DNA from: Siphonodentalium dalli
Lineage: Eukaryota > Mollusca > Scaphopoda > Gadilida > Siphonodentaliidae
DNA: 64,000 nt
Direction: 5' to 3'
Assembly: GCA_032622095.1 (NCBI GenBank)
Contig: CP136064.1
Span: 138,277,954 to 138,341,953 of the forward strand
Shown: piece by piece, positions 51,991 to 61,430 of the stretch
Position numbering within the stretch: position 1 is the first letter of the stretch
Layout: each line of letters opens with the position of its first letter
Position numbers and translations under genes: made by a program
Notes under the pieces: model-generated
What the model was told of the DNA's origin: nothing
Databases searched by the model: none
What the model saw: only the letters and a program-made list of their open reading frames with translations

Positions 51991-53696
51991 AACTTTTTTC
52001 TTCTGACCAAATTCACAGGGCGGCATCGCTAGTCCGAACTGAAGACAACGCCGTAAAAATTAGCGGAATCGACCAAAAACTGACGTCACAGCACCCGATT
52101 CAAATTTTGACTTTTGCGTATCCTGCAAGGTGCCAGCCTTGCCCTGATTTCTTTGAAAAAGGCGAATAGATCCAAAACGACTGAACCGATTGCCTTGATT
52201 TTGATATTTCCTACTCATATACATCCACGAAAAGTTAGTTTTATGCACTTACCGCTATTTTTGTCCGACCTTGACCTTGACCGTCGCCAGTAATTTTGTT
52301 GCAAAAAATAGTTTGTCCTAATTTGACCAAACTCACAGGGTGGTATCGCATGGCAAAGACGATTAAGATGCAATATAAAGTAGGTCAATCGGTCAAAAAA
52401 TGGCGGAGTAATGGCGGATTGATTTTAGCCACATTTAAACTAGATTGAACTTTTATTGAGCTTGGACCTATTATGGGTCAAAAATTGATTGACCGATTAG
52501 AATGATTTTTGGTACATATATAGCGTTCGTCCTTAGCTATTAACCGGACTGGGTGTGAATTTTGTACGACATTGATCTTTGCACTAAACGCTCTTCATGT
52601 GTATTACTGTTGTGACCGTATCTCCTCCGGAACGGCTTGAGATATCGAGTTCGGACTTGCATTATTAGTTTCCTCCCATCAAGTGCTACAAACACGCGAA
52701 AAATGGTATGGATAGCACTTCCGGTTCGAAAGATCGGTATTGGTCGAAGAATCGGTTAACGCTCTTTGAAAAACTTTTTTCTTCTAAATTTGACCAAATT
52801 CTTAGGGCGGCATCGCTAGTCCGAGCTGAAGACAACGCCGTAAAAATTAGCGAAATCGACCAAAAACTTACGTCACAGCACCCGATTCAAATTTTGACTT
52901 TTGGGTATCCTGCAAGGTGCTCACCTTGCCCTGATTTCTTTGAAAAAGGCGAATAGATCCAAAACGACTCTACCGATTGCCTTGATTTTTTGTACTAACA
53001 TAGCTCCCGTCCGTCGCTATTGACTGGACTGGGTGCGGAGTTCGTCCGACCTTGACCTTGGACGAAGAATCGGTTAACGAATGATTTTTGGTACATATAT
53101 AGCGTTCGTCCTTAGCTATTAACCGGACTGGGTGTGAATTTTGTACGACATTGATCTTTGCACTAAACGCTCTTCATGTGTATTACTGTTGTGACCGTAT
53201 CTCCTCCGGAACGGCTTGAGATATCGAGTTCGGACTTGCATTATTAGTTTCCTCCCATCAAGTGCTACAAACACGCGAAAAATGGTATGGATAGCACTTC
53301 CGGTTCGAAAGATCGGTATTGGTCGAAGAATCGGTTAACGCTCTTTGAAAAACTTTTTTCTTCTAAATTTGACCAAATTCATAGGGCGGCATCGCTAGTC
53401 CGAGCTGAAGACAACGCCGTAAAAATTAGCGCAATCGACCAAAAACTTACGTCACAGCACCCGATTCAAATTTTGACTTTTGGGTATCCTGCAAGGTGCT
53501 CACCTTGCCCAGATTTCTTTGAAAAAGGCGAATAGATCCAAAACGACTCTACCGATTGCCTTGATTTTTTGTAATAACATAGCTCCCGTCCGTCGCTATT
53601 GACTGGACTGGGTGCGGAGTTCGTCCGACCTTGACCTTGGACGAAGAATCGGTTAACGCTCTTTGAAAAACTTTTTTCTTCTGAATTTGACCAAAT
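51991..53696 (+). repeat. Copy of the 787-type block with the shared junction
   Basis: It matches 38,421-39,830 at an offset of 13,570 bp and also the ends of both 4.1-kb copies. A 12-bp loss is visible at about 52,006, where TTCTTCTGACCAAATTC lacks the usual GAATTT stretch. The GTTAACGAATGATTTTTGG junction recurs at about 53,074. Confidence 0.9.
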
Positions 53697-54634
53697 TCAT
53701 AGGGCGGGATCGCTAGTCCGAACTGAAGACAGCGCCGTAAAAATTAGCGCAATCGACCTAAAACTGACGTCACAGCACCCGATTCAAATTTTGACTTTTG
53801 GGTATCCTGCAAGGTGCCAACCTTGCCCTGATTTCTTTGAAAAAGGCGCATAGATCCAAAACGACTCGATCGATTGCCTTCATTTTTTGTACGTACATAG
53901 CTCCCTCCTTGGCTATTGACTGGACTGGGTGCGGAGTTCGTCCGACCTTGACCTTGGACGAAGAATCGGTTAACGCTCTTTGAAAAACTTTTTTCTTCTG
54001 AATTTGACCAAATTCATAGGGCGGCATCGCTAGTCCGAACTGAAGACAACGCCGTAAAAAAATAGCGCAATCGAACAAAAACTGACGTCACAGCACCCGA
54101 TTCAAATTTTGACGTGTGGGTATCCTGCAAGGAGGGCGCCTTGCCCTGATTTCTTTGAAAAAGGCGAATAGATCCAAAACCACTCTACCGATTGCCTTGA
54201 TTTTACGTACGTACATAGCTCCCGTCCTTGGCTATTGACTGGACTGGGTGCGGAGTTCGTCCGACCTTGACCTTGGCACAAAACGCTCTTCATGTTGATT
54301 ACTGTTGTGTGCGCATCTCCTCCAGAACGGCTTAAGATATCGAGTTCGGACTTGCTCTATTAGCTTCGTCTTCTCATGCGCTACACGAACACAAAAAATG
54401 GTTCACCTTGGTAAACATTGAAGTATCGAAATTGCAGTGCAATTTCAATTTCATTCTAGTTATACTTCAATGTGTTAACATTGAAGTATATTGTAATTCT
54501 TATTTTTATTTTTATTTATTATTATACTTCAATGTGTTAACATTGAAGTATATTGTAATTCTTATTTTTATTTTTATTTATTATTATACTTCAATGTGTT
54601 AACATTGAAGTATATTGTAATTCTTATTTTTATT

Positions 54635-54671
<37 letters not shown>

Positions 54672-54910
54672 AAAGACCTTATATCTCAGAAACCGCCTGG
54701 TCGATTGATTTGATATTTCCTACTCATATACATACACGAAAAGTTAGTTTTATGCACTTACCGCTATTTTTGTACGACCTTGACCTTTACTCTAAACGCT
54801 CTTCATGTGTGTTACTGTTGTGTAAGTATCTCCTCCTGAACGGCTAGAAATATCGAGTTCGGACTTGCATTATTAGTTTCCTCTCATCATGTGCTACAAA
54901 CAAGCGATAA
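53697..54910 (+). repeat. Block shared with the left end of the window
   Basis: It contains the GGGCGGGATCGC monomer, then a long unit with three hairpins and a long (TTA)n tract, and the ~180-bp module with the GTAAGTATCTCCTCC variant. The pieces match 1-1,640 in rearranged order. Confidence 0.85.
54464..54670 (+). repeat. Three hairpin subrepeats plus (TTA)n tract
   Basis: ACTTCAATGTG starts at 54,464, 54,526 and 54,588, a 62-bp period. Each copy has the 11-bp ATACTTCAATG / CATTGAAGTAT stem with a TGTTAA loop. The last runs into about ten TTA units at 54,641-54,670, the longest such tract I see in the array. Confidence 0.92.
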
Positions 54911-56857
54911 ATGGTATGGATAGCACTTCCGGTTCGAAAGTTCGGTATAGGTGGAACGCTCTTTGAAAAACTTTTTTCTTCTGAATTTAACCAAATTCAT
55001 AGGGCGGGATCGCTAGTCCGAACTGAAGACAGCGCCGTAAAAATTAGCGCAATCGACCTAAAACTGACGTCACAGCACCCGATTCAAATTTTGACTTTTG
55101 GGTATCCTGCAAGGTGCCAACCTTGCCCTGATTTCTTTGAAAAAGGCGCATAGATCCAAAACGACTCGATCGATTGCCTTCATTTTTTGTACTAACATAG
55201 CTCCCGCCCTTGGCTATTGACTGGACTGGGTGTGGAGTTCGTCCGACCTTGACCTTGGACGAAGAATCGGTTAGCGCTCTTTGAAAAACCTTTTTCTACT
55301 GAATTTGACCAAATTCATAGGGCGGCATCGCTAGTCCGAACTGAAGACAACGTCGTAAAAAATAGCGCAATCGACCAAAAACTGACGTCACAGCACCCGA
55401 TTCAAATTTTGACGTGTGGGTATCCTGCAAGGTGTGCGCCTTGTCCTGATTTCTTTGAAAAAGACGAATAGATCCAAAACGACTCTACCGATTGCCTTGA
55501 TTTTACGTACGTACATAGCTCCCGTCCTTGGCTATTGACTGGACTGGGTGCGGAGTTCGTCCGACCTTGACCTTGGCACAAAACGCTCTTCATGTTGATT
55601 ACTGTTGTGTGCGCATCTCCTCCAGAACGGCTTGAGATATCGAGTTCGGTCTTGCTCTATTAGGTTCGTCTTCTCATCCTGCAAATGATTGCCTTGATTT
55701 TACGTACGTACATAGCTCCCGTCCTTGGCTATTGACTGGACTGGGTGCGGAGGTCGTCCGACCTTGACCTTGGCACAAAACGCTCTTCATGTTGATTACT
55801 GTTGTGTGCGCATCTCCTCCAGAACGGCTTAAGATATCGAGTTCGGACTTGCTCTATTAGCTTCGTCTTCTCATGCGCTACACGCACACAAAAAATGGTT
55901 CACCTTGGTAAACATTGAAGTATCAAAATTGCAGTGCAATTTCAATTTCATTCTAGTTATACTTCAATGTGTTAACATTGAAGTATATTGTAATTCTTAT
56001 TTTTATTTTTATTTATTATTATTATTATTATAAAATACCTTATATCTCAGAAACTGCCTGGTCGATTGATTTGATATTTCCTACTCATACACATACACGA
56101 AAAGTTAGTTTTATGCACTTACCGCTATTTTTGTACGACCTTGACCTTTGCACTAAACGCTCTTCATGTGTATTACTGTTGTGTATGTATCTCCTCCGGA
56201 ACGGCTAGAGATATCGAGTTCGGACTTCCATTATTAGTTTCCTCTCATGATGTGCTACAAACACGCGAAAAAATGGTATGGATAGCACTTCCGGTTCGAA
56301 AGTTCGGTATGGTCGAACGCTCTTTAAAAAACTTTTTTCATGCGCTACACGCACACAAAAAATGGTTCACCTTGGTAAACATTGAAGTATCGAAATTGCA
56401 GTGCAATTTCAATTTCATTCTAGTTATACTTCAATGTGTTAACATTGAAGTATATTGTAATTCTTATTTTTATTTTTATTATACTTCAATGTGTTAACAT
56501 TGAAGTATATTGTAATTCTTATTTTTATTTTTTTTATTATTATACTTCAATGTGTTAACATTGAAGTATATTGTAATTCTTATTTTTATTTTTTTTTATT
56601 ATTATTATTATTATTATAAAACACCTTTAATCTCAGAAACCGCCAGGTCGATTGATTTGATATTTCCTACACATATACATACACGAAAAGTTAGTTTTAT
56701 GCACTTACCGCTATTTTTGTATGACCTTGACCTTTGCACTAAACGCTCTTCATGTGTATTACTGTTGTGCACGTATCTCCTCCGGAAGGGCTTGAGCTAT
56801 CGAGTTCGGACTTGCATTATTTGTTTCCTCTCATCATGTGCTACAAACACGCGATAA
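54911..56857 (+). repeat. 1947-bp higher-order unit, copy 1
   Basis: Landmarks at 54,911, 55,402, 55,969 and 56,552 all recur exactly 1947 bp later. It contains a short truncated segment (CATCCTGCAAATGATTGCC at about 55,676), two long units and, at 56,428-56,618, three hairpin subrepeats with a (TTA)n tract. Confidence 0.93.
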
Positions 56858-58804
56858 ATGGTATGGATAGCACTTCCGGTTCGAAAGTTCGGTATAGGTG
56901 GAACGCTCTTTGAAAAACTTTTTTCTTCTGAATTTAACCAAATTCATAGGGCGGGATCGCTAGTCCGAACTGAAGACAGCGCCGTAAAAATTAGCGCAAT
57001 CGACCTAAAACTGACGTCACAGCACCCGATTCAAATTTTGACTTTTGGGTATCCTGCAAGGTGCCAACCTTGCCCTGATTTCTTTGAAAAAGGCGCATAG
57101 ATCCAAAACGACTCGATCGATTGCCTTCATTTTTTGTACTAACATAGCTCCCGCCCTTGGCTATTGACTGGACTGGGTGTGGAGTTCGTCCGACCTTGAC
57201 CTTGGACGAAGAATCGGTTAGCGCTCTTTGAAAAACCTTTTTCTACTGAATTTGACCAAATTCATAGGGCGGCATCGCTAGTCCGAACTGAAGACAACGT
57301 CGTAAAAAATAGCGCAATCGACCAAAAACTGACGTCACAGCACCCGATTCAAATTTTGACGTGTGGGTATCCTGCAAGGTGTGCGCCTTGTCCTGATTTC
57401 TTTGAAAAAGACGAATAGATCCAAAACGACTCTACCGATTGCCTTGATTTTACGTACGTACATAGCTCCCGTCCTTGGCTATTGACTGGACTGGGTGCGG
57501 AGTTCGTCCGACCTTGACCTTGGCACAAAACGCTCTTCATGTTGATTACTGTTGTGTGCGCATCTCCTCCAGAACGGCTTGAGATATCGAGTTCGGTCTT
57601 GCTCTATTAGGTTCGTCTTCTCATCCTGCAAATGATTGCCTTGATTTTACGTACGTACATAGCTCCCGTCCTTGGCTATTGACTGGACTGGGTGCGGAGG
57701 TCGTCCGACCTTGACCTTGGCACAAAACGCTCTTCATGTTGATTACTGTTGTGTGCGCATCTCCTCCAGAACGGCTTAAGATATCGAGTTCGGACTTGCT
57801 CTATTAGCTTCGTCTTCTCATGCGCTACACGCACACAAAAAATGGTTCACCTTGGTAAACATTGAAGTATCAAAATTGCAGTGCAATTTCAATTTCATTC
57901 TAGTTATACTTCAATGTGTTAACATTGAAGTATATTGTAATTCTTATTTTTATTTTTATTTATTATTATTATTATTATAAAATACCTTATATCTCAGAAA
58001 CTGCCTGGTCGATTGATTTGATATTTCCTACTCATACACATACACGAAAAGTTAGTTTTATGCACTTACCGCTATTTTTGTACGACCTTGACCTTTGCAC
58101 TAAACGCTCTTCATGTGTATTACTGTTGTGTATGTATCTCCTCCGGAACGGCTAGAGATATCGAGTTCGGACTTCCATTATTAGTTTCCTCTCATGATGT
58201 GCTACAAACACGCGAAAAAATGGTATGGATAGCACTTCCGGTTCGAAAGTTCGGTATGGTCGAACGCTCTTTAAAAAACTTTTTTCATGCGCTACACGCA
58301 CACAAAAAATGGTTCACCTTGGTAAACATTGAATTATCGAAATTGCAGTGCAATTTCAATTTCATTCTAGTTATACTTCAATGTGTTAACATTGAAGTAT
58401 ATTGTAATTCTTATTTTTATTTTTATTATACTTCAATGTGTTAACATTGAAGTATATTGTAATTCTTATTTTTATTTTTTTTATTATTATACTTCAATGT
58501 GTTAACATTGAAGTATATTGTAATTCTTATTTTTATTTTTTTTTATTATTATTATTATTATTATAAAACACCTTTAATCTCAGAAACCGCCAGGTCGATT
58601 GATTTGATATTTCCTACACATATACATACACGAAAAGTTAGTTTTATGCACTTACCGCTATTTTTGTATGACCTTGACCTTTGCACTAAACGCTCTTCAT
58701 GTGTATTACTGTTGTGCACGTATCTCCTCCGGAAGGGCTTGAGCTATCGAGTTCGGACTTGCATTATTTGTTTCCTCTCATCATGTGCTACAAACACGCG
58801 AAAA
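56858..58804 (+). repeat. 1947-bp higher-order unit, copy 2
   Basis: Near-identical repeat of the previous unit. One visible difference is GAATTATCG at about 58,330 for GAAGTATCG. The triple hairpin cluster recurs at 58,375-58,565. Confidence 0.93.
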
Positions 58805-59907
58805 AATGGTATGGATAGCACTTCCGGTTCTAAAGTTCGGTATGGTCGAACGCTCTTTAAAAAACTTTTAACTGAAGACAACGCCGTAAAAATTAGCGGA
58901 ATCGACCAAAAACTGACGTCACAGCACCCGATTCAATTTTTGACTTTTGGGTATCCTGCAAGGTGCCAGCCTTGCCCTGATTTCTTTGAAAAAGGCGAAT
59001 AGATCCAAAACGACTGAACCGATTGCCTTGATTTTGATATTTCCTACTCATATACATCCACGAAAAGTTAGTTTTATGCACTTACCGCTATTTTTGTCCG
59101 ACCTTGACCTTGACCGTCGCCAGTAATTTTGTTGCAAAAAATAGTTCGTCCTAATTTGACCAAACTCACAGTGTGGTATCGGATGGCAAAGGCGATTAAG
59201 ATGCAATATAAACTAGGTCAATCGGTCAAAAAATGGCGGAGTAATGGCGGTTTGATTATAGCCACATTTAAACTTGATTGAAGCTTGGATCTCTTATGGG
59301 TCAAAAATTGAACGCCCGATTAGAATGATTTTTTGTACATATATAGCGTTCGTCCATAGATATTAACCCGACTGGGTATGAATTTCGTACGACCTTGACC
59401 TTTGCACTAAACGCTCTTCATGTGTATTACTGTTGTTCACGTATCTCCTCCGAAACGGCTTGAGGTATTGAGTTCGGACTTGCATTATTAGTTTCCTCCC
59501 ATCAAGTGCTACAAACATGCGAAAAATGGTATGGATTGCACTTCCGGTTCGAAAGATCGGTATTTGTCGAAGAATCGGTTAAAGCTCTTTGAAAAACCTT
59601 TTTTCTACTGAATTTGACCAAATTCATAGGGCGGCATCGCTAGTCCGAACGGAAGACAACGCCGTGAAAAATTAGCACAATCGACCAAAAACTGACGTCA
59701 CAGCACCCGATTCAAATTTTGACTTTTGGGTATCCTGCAAGGTGGGGGGCCTTGCCCTGATTTCTTTGAAAAAGGCGAATAAATCGAAAACGACTCTGCC
59801 GATTGCCTTGATTTTTTGGACGTACATAGCTCCCGTCCTTGGCTATTAACTGGACTGGGTGCGGAGTTCGTCCGACCTTGACCTTTGCACTAAACGCTCT
59901 TCATGTG
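58805..59907 (+). repeat. Terminal, more diverged partial unit at the array edge
   Basis: It aligns with about 17,200-18,308 at an offset near 41,595. A deletion at about 58,868 joins AAAAAACTTTT directly to AACTGAAGAC. Private changes are denser here than in internal copies: GGATGGCAAAGG for GCATGGCAAAGG, ATGGATTGCAC for ATGGATAGCAC, TTGAAAAACCTTTTTTC for TTTTAAAAACTTTTTTC, and GCCGTGAAAAATT for GCCGTAAAAATT. It ends at about 59,907. Confidence 0.88.
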
Positions 59908-59939
59908 AGTAGACTACGTATGGGGCGATTGCCCACTCG

Positions 59940-60358
59940 ACTTCCGGTCGACTCCAACACGTCACTTCCGGTATGCCGGTAACGTAGGGCAGTAACAACG
60001 ACACATCCACCCGCTTCCGTCGTTTATGTGAACACTTCCGGGGGGGGTGAACGGGCAGGTCTACAGTCAAAGCCGAATCGTAAACGATTCGATCGAGGTG
60101 GACTCGTTCAGCGAACCCGCCCACTTCCGGTCGATTATGACAGCACTTCCGGTCGGACAGGTCTAGAGTCAAAACCGAACGAACCGTTAACGATTCGTTT
60201 GAGGTGGACTCGTTCAGCGAACAGTGTCTGTCGTGAGATTTGGGAAAGCCGGTCACCCGCCAAACTCTATGCAGAGCTACTCTGTTTACTCTGAACTGTT
60301 GTGTTTATGTATATCGGCAACGTACGAAAGCACCATCGGGATATCCACCCACTTCCGG
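59940..60358 (-). promoter_or_regulatory. Cluster of six CCGGAAGT (ETS-type) sites
   Basis: ACTTCCGG occurs at 59,940-59,947, 59,964-59,971, 60,034-60,041, 60,123-60,130, 60,145-60,152 and 60,351-60,358. On the minus strand this is CCGGAAGT, the known high-affinity core for ETS-family factors such as GABP/ELK. Near-matches (GCTTCCGT, ACTTCCGA) lie between and after. The density is seen in the sequence; a regulatory role is inference, and the sites could be remnants of the repeat family. Confidence 0.35.
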
Positions 60359-60430
60359 CCGAATATGGCCAACGAATGGGCAGGTATGCAGTAAAGGCAT
60401 ACGTAGTACGGGAAGGTCTCCAGTCAATGC

Positions 60431-60456
60431 CGAAACGTAAACGTAAACGTAAACGG
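60431..60456 (+). repeat. Short (CGTAAA)n run
   Basis: Three full CGTAAA units plus flanking near-copies sit inside the third degenerate ~65-bp repeat, where the first copy has a single CGTAAA. It looks like a local expansion by slippage. Confidence 0.75.
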
Positions 60457-60480
60457 TTCAAACGAGGTGAGATTTAGAAT

Positions 60481-60766
60481 GATCTTGGCATAGAACTCAA
60501 CTTTATCTTAACAGTTTTAAATGTATATCAACATTTTAGTATAGGCTGGTTAATGGCAGTCAACGACACTTCCGACAGCTCAGTTGGGTGGGCGCGAGTT
60601 CTACAATATATGAAGGGCATACCACTTGCGTTATAACTGGACAAACAAGGGAATGGAGGCAAAGCCACTCAGAGTACGCTAAACTCTCAAATGCAGTTTT
60701 GAGCATCTATCATATGTGTATATAGTGGGACTCATCATTTTCCAATAGCTGCATTCTAAGCTCCTA
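60481..60766. other. Single-copy spacer, possible tRNA-like fragment
   Basis: No open frame or repeat of the array is visible. At 60,576-60,587 CAGCTCAGTTGG resembles the tRNA A-box consensus, followed by GGGTGGGCGCGAGTTCT. No matching B box or acceptor stem was found nearby, so a SINE remnant is only a weak possibility. The 3' part (TTTTCCAATAGCTGC) leads into the inverted-repeat element. Confidence 0.3.
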
Positions 60767-60973
60767 CAGTAATCCCCAAAGTAATTGTACGCTTAACCAC
60801 ATCAGATTTATTGGTAATTTTTCAGGTTTTAGTCGAAAATATGGATTGTTGCCATTCATCGGAAAGCTCTCGGTTTTCATATGGATGGAAACAAATCATA
60901 TTTCGGACTAAATCCTGAAAAACTACCTATGGTTCTGTTGTTGTTAAGTGGGCAATTACTTTGGGTTTTACGG
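60767..60973. mobile_element. MITE-like element, 207 bp, TA target duplication
   Basis: The ends form a terminal inverted repeat of about 40 bp with a few mismatches: CAGTAATCCCCAAAGTAATT at the left, and CCGTAAAACCCAAAGTAATT when the right end is read on the minus strand. TA flanks both sides (60,765-60,766 and 60,974-60,975), the target duplication typical of Tc1/mariner-type elements. There is no transposase frame, so it is non-autonomous. The interior, TTTTCAGGTTTTAGTCGAAA and after, is clearly similar to the second copy at 63,370. Confidence 0.85.
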
Positions 60974-61037
60974 TATTATATAACACCCAGGTTGTTTTGT
61001 ATACTTTTATCTTCTATAAATGAGTATACTTGATCAT
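60974..61037. other. Short AT-rich spacer
   Basis: No gene or repeat recognised between the MITE and the inverted repeat. Confidence 0.5.
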
Positions 61038-61123
61038 ATATATTGTTTGTTTGTTTTTGTTTGTTTTGATTAATATTATCAATCAAAAATTCAAAAAGTA
61101 GTCACCAGCGAAAATTTTGCATG

Positions 61124-61168
<45 letters not shown>

Positions 61169-61308
61169 TATTGTTTTATTTTCAGAGAATTGTTTTTTAA
61201 TTACCAATGCATTATCTAAGCTATCAATAAAATAATGCAAAATTACTAAACCCATATATTCTAAATATTTAAAAACAAAAACAAAACAAAAACAAACAAA
61301 CAATATAT
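61038..61308. repeat. Inverted repeat (25-bp perfect arms) around a T38 tract
   Basis: The left arm, 61,038-61,062 (begins ATATATTGTTTG), is the exact reverse complement of 61,284-61,308 (ends CAAACAATATAT). Weaker pairing extends inwards. Between them are a run of 38 T (61,128-61,165) and AT-rich DNA. The layout could be a decayed TIR element or a retroposed poly(A) tail inserted in a palindrome. No target duplication was recognised. Confidence 0.7.
61128..61165 (-). repeat. T38 homopolymer
   Basis: Thirty-eight consecutive T. Read on the minus strand it is a poly(A) run, compatible with a retroposon tail or simple slippage. The lysine-rich minus-strand frame that crosses it is an artefact of the homopolymer. 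Confidence 0.9.
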
Positions 61309-61381
61309 CTATAAATTTGATCTATTTCCATGCAGTATATTATCTATAAATCACTAAGACAAAATATAGTTGTTTGATCAG

Positions 61382-61387
61382 TTTATT
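61382..61387 (-). terminator. AATAAA polyadenylation signal for a minus-strand terminal exon
   Basis: TTTATT on the plus strand reads AATAAA on the minus strand, 44 bases past the stop codon of the candidate exon at 61,431-61,529. The spacing suits a very short 3' UTR. The hexamer is common in AT-rich DNA, so it supports but does not prove the exon. Confidence 0.4.
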
Positions 61388-61430
61388 ATATCTAATATTA
61401 ACAACAATCTGTTGTTGTTCTTCTACGTTT

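Larger units (their letters stand above)
1..59907. repeat. Hierarchical satellite array, base monomer ~318 bp, open at left edge
   Basis: The whole stretch is built from variants of one sequence family. A monomer runs from TGACGTCACAGCACCC through a segment ending in CCGACCTTGACCTTGG, then CGGTTAACGCTCTTTGAAAA, then a segment with GGCGGCATCGCTAGTCCG, back to the next TGACGTCA. Measured spacings of that landmark are 318 (1309 to 1627), 317 (3221 to 3538), 318 (3538 to 3856) and 318 (5081 to 5399). Longer units insert extra modules between the GACCTTGACCTT and CGCTCTTT landmarks. All units point the same way. No protein-coding gene, rRNA or tRNA is recognisable inside. The array stops abruptly at about 59,907, where TCATGTG is no longer followed by TATTAC. 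Confidence 0.97.
59908..60480. repeat. GC-richer boundary block with ~65-bp degenerate repeats
   Basis: This is unlike the array except for ACTTCCGG cores. A segment of the form AGGTCTACAGTCAAAGCCGA...AGGTGGACTCGTTCAGCGAAC occurs at about 60,054-60,116. It recurs at 60,156-60,222 with substitutions, and in part at 60,411-60,470, where it ends in AACGAGGTGAGATTT. A further fragment, GGCAGGTATGCAGTAAAGGC, lies at about 60,379. The first copy has a small palindrome, GAATCGT-AA-ACGATTC. Open frames here cross repeat boundaries and are not convincing genes. Confidence 0.75.

Noticed and set aside
1-59907. CRISPR-like array.
   Set aside because: Repeats are hundreds of bases long with no short repeat/unique spacer alternation and no cas genes; the flanking DNA has animal-type split genes.
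1-59907. Ribosomal DNA intergenic spacer or tRNA/snRNA tandem cluster.
   Set aside because: No conserved rRNA, 5S, tRNA or snRNA sequence is recognisable in any unit.
1-59907. Hammerhead ribozyme in the satellite, as in some other animal satellites.
   Set aside because: I looked for the CTGATGA core with a matching GAAA in the monomers and saw no consistent match on the plus strand. The minus strand was not examined exhaustively.
59846-60256. 136-codon minus-strand open frame.
   Set aside because: It crosses the junction between the satellite and the boundary block and reads through degenerate repeats, so it is not a coherent gene.
60028-60294. 88-codon plus-strand open frame in the boundary block.
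   Set aside because: It spans two copies of the ~65-bp repeat, and its composition follows the GC-rich repeat rather than a protein. No domain or splice support.
60576-60610. tRNA gene or intact SINE.
   Set aside because: Only an A-box-like string is present. No B box, cloverleaf pairing or poly(A)/microsatellite tail was found at the expected distance.
61091-61303. 70-codon minus-strand frame with a lysine run.
   Set aside because: The lysines come from the T38 homopolymer, and the rest lies in the inverted repeat.
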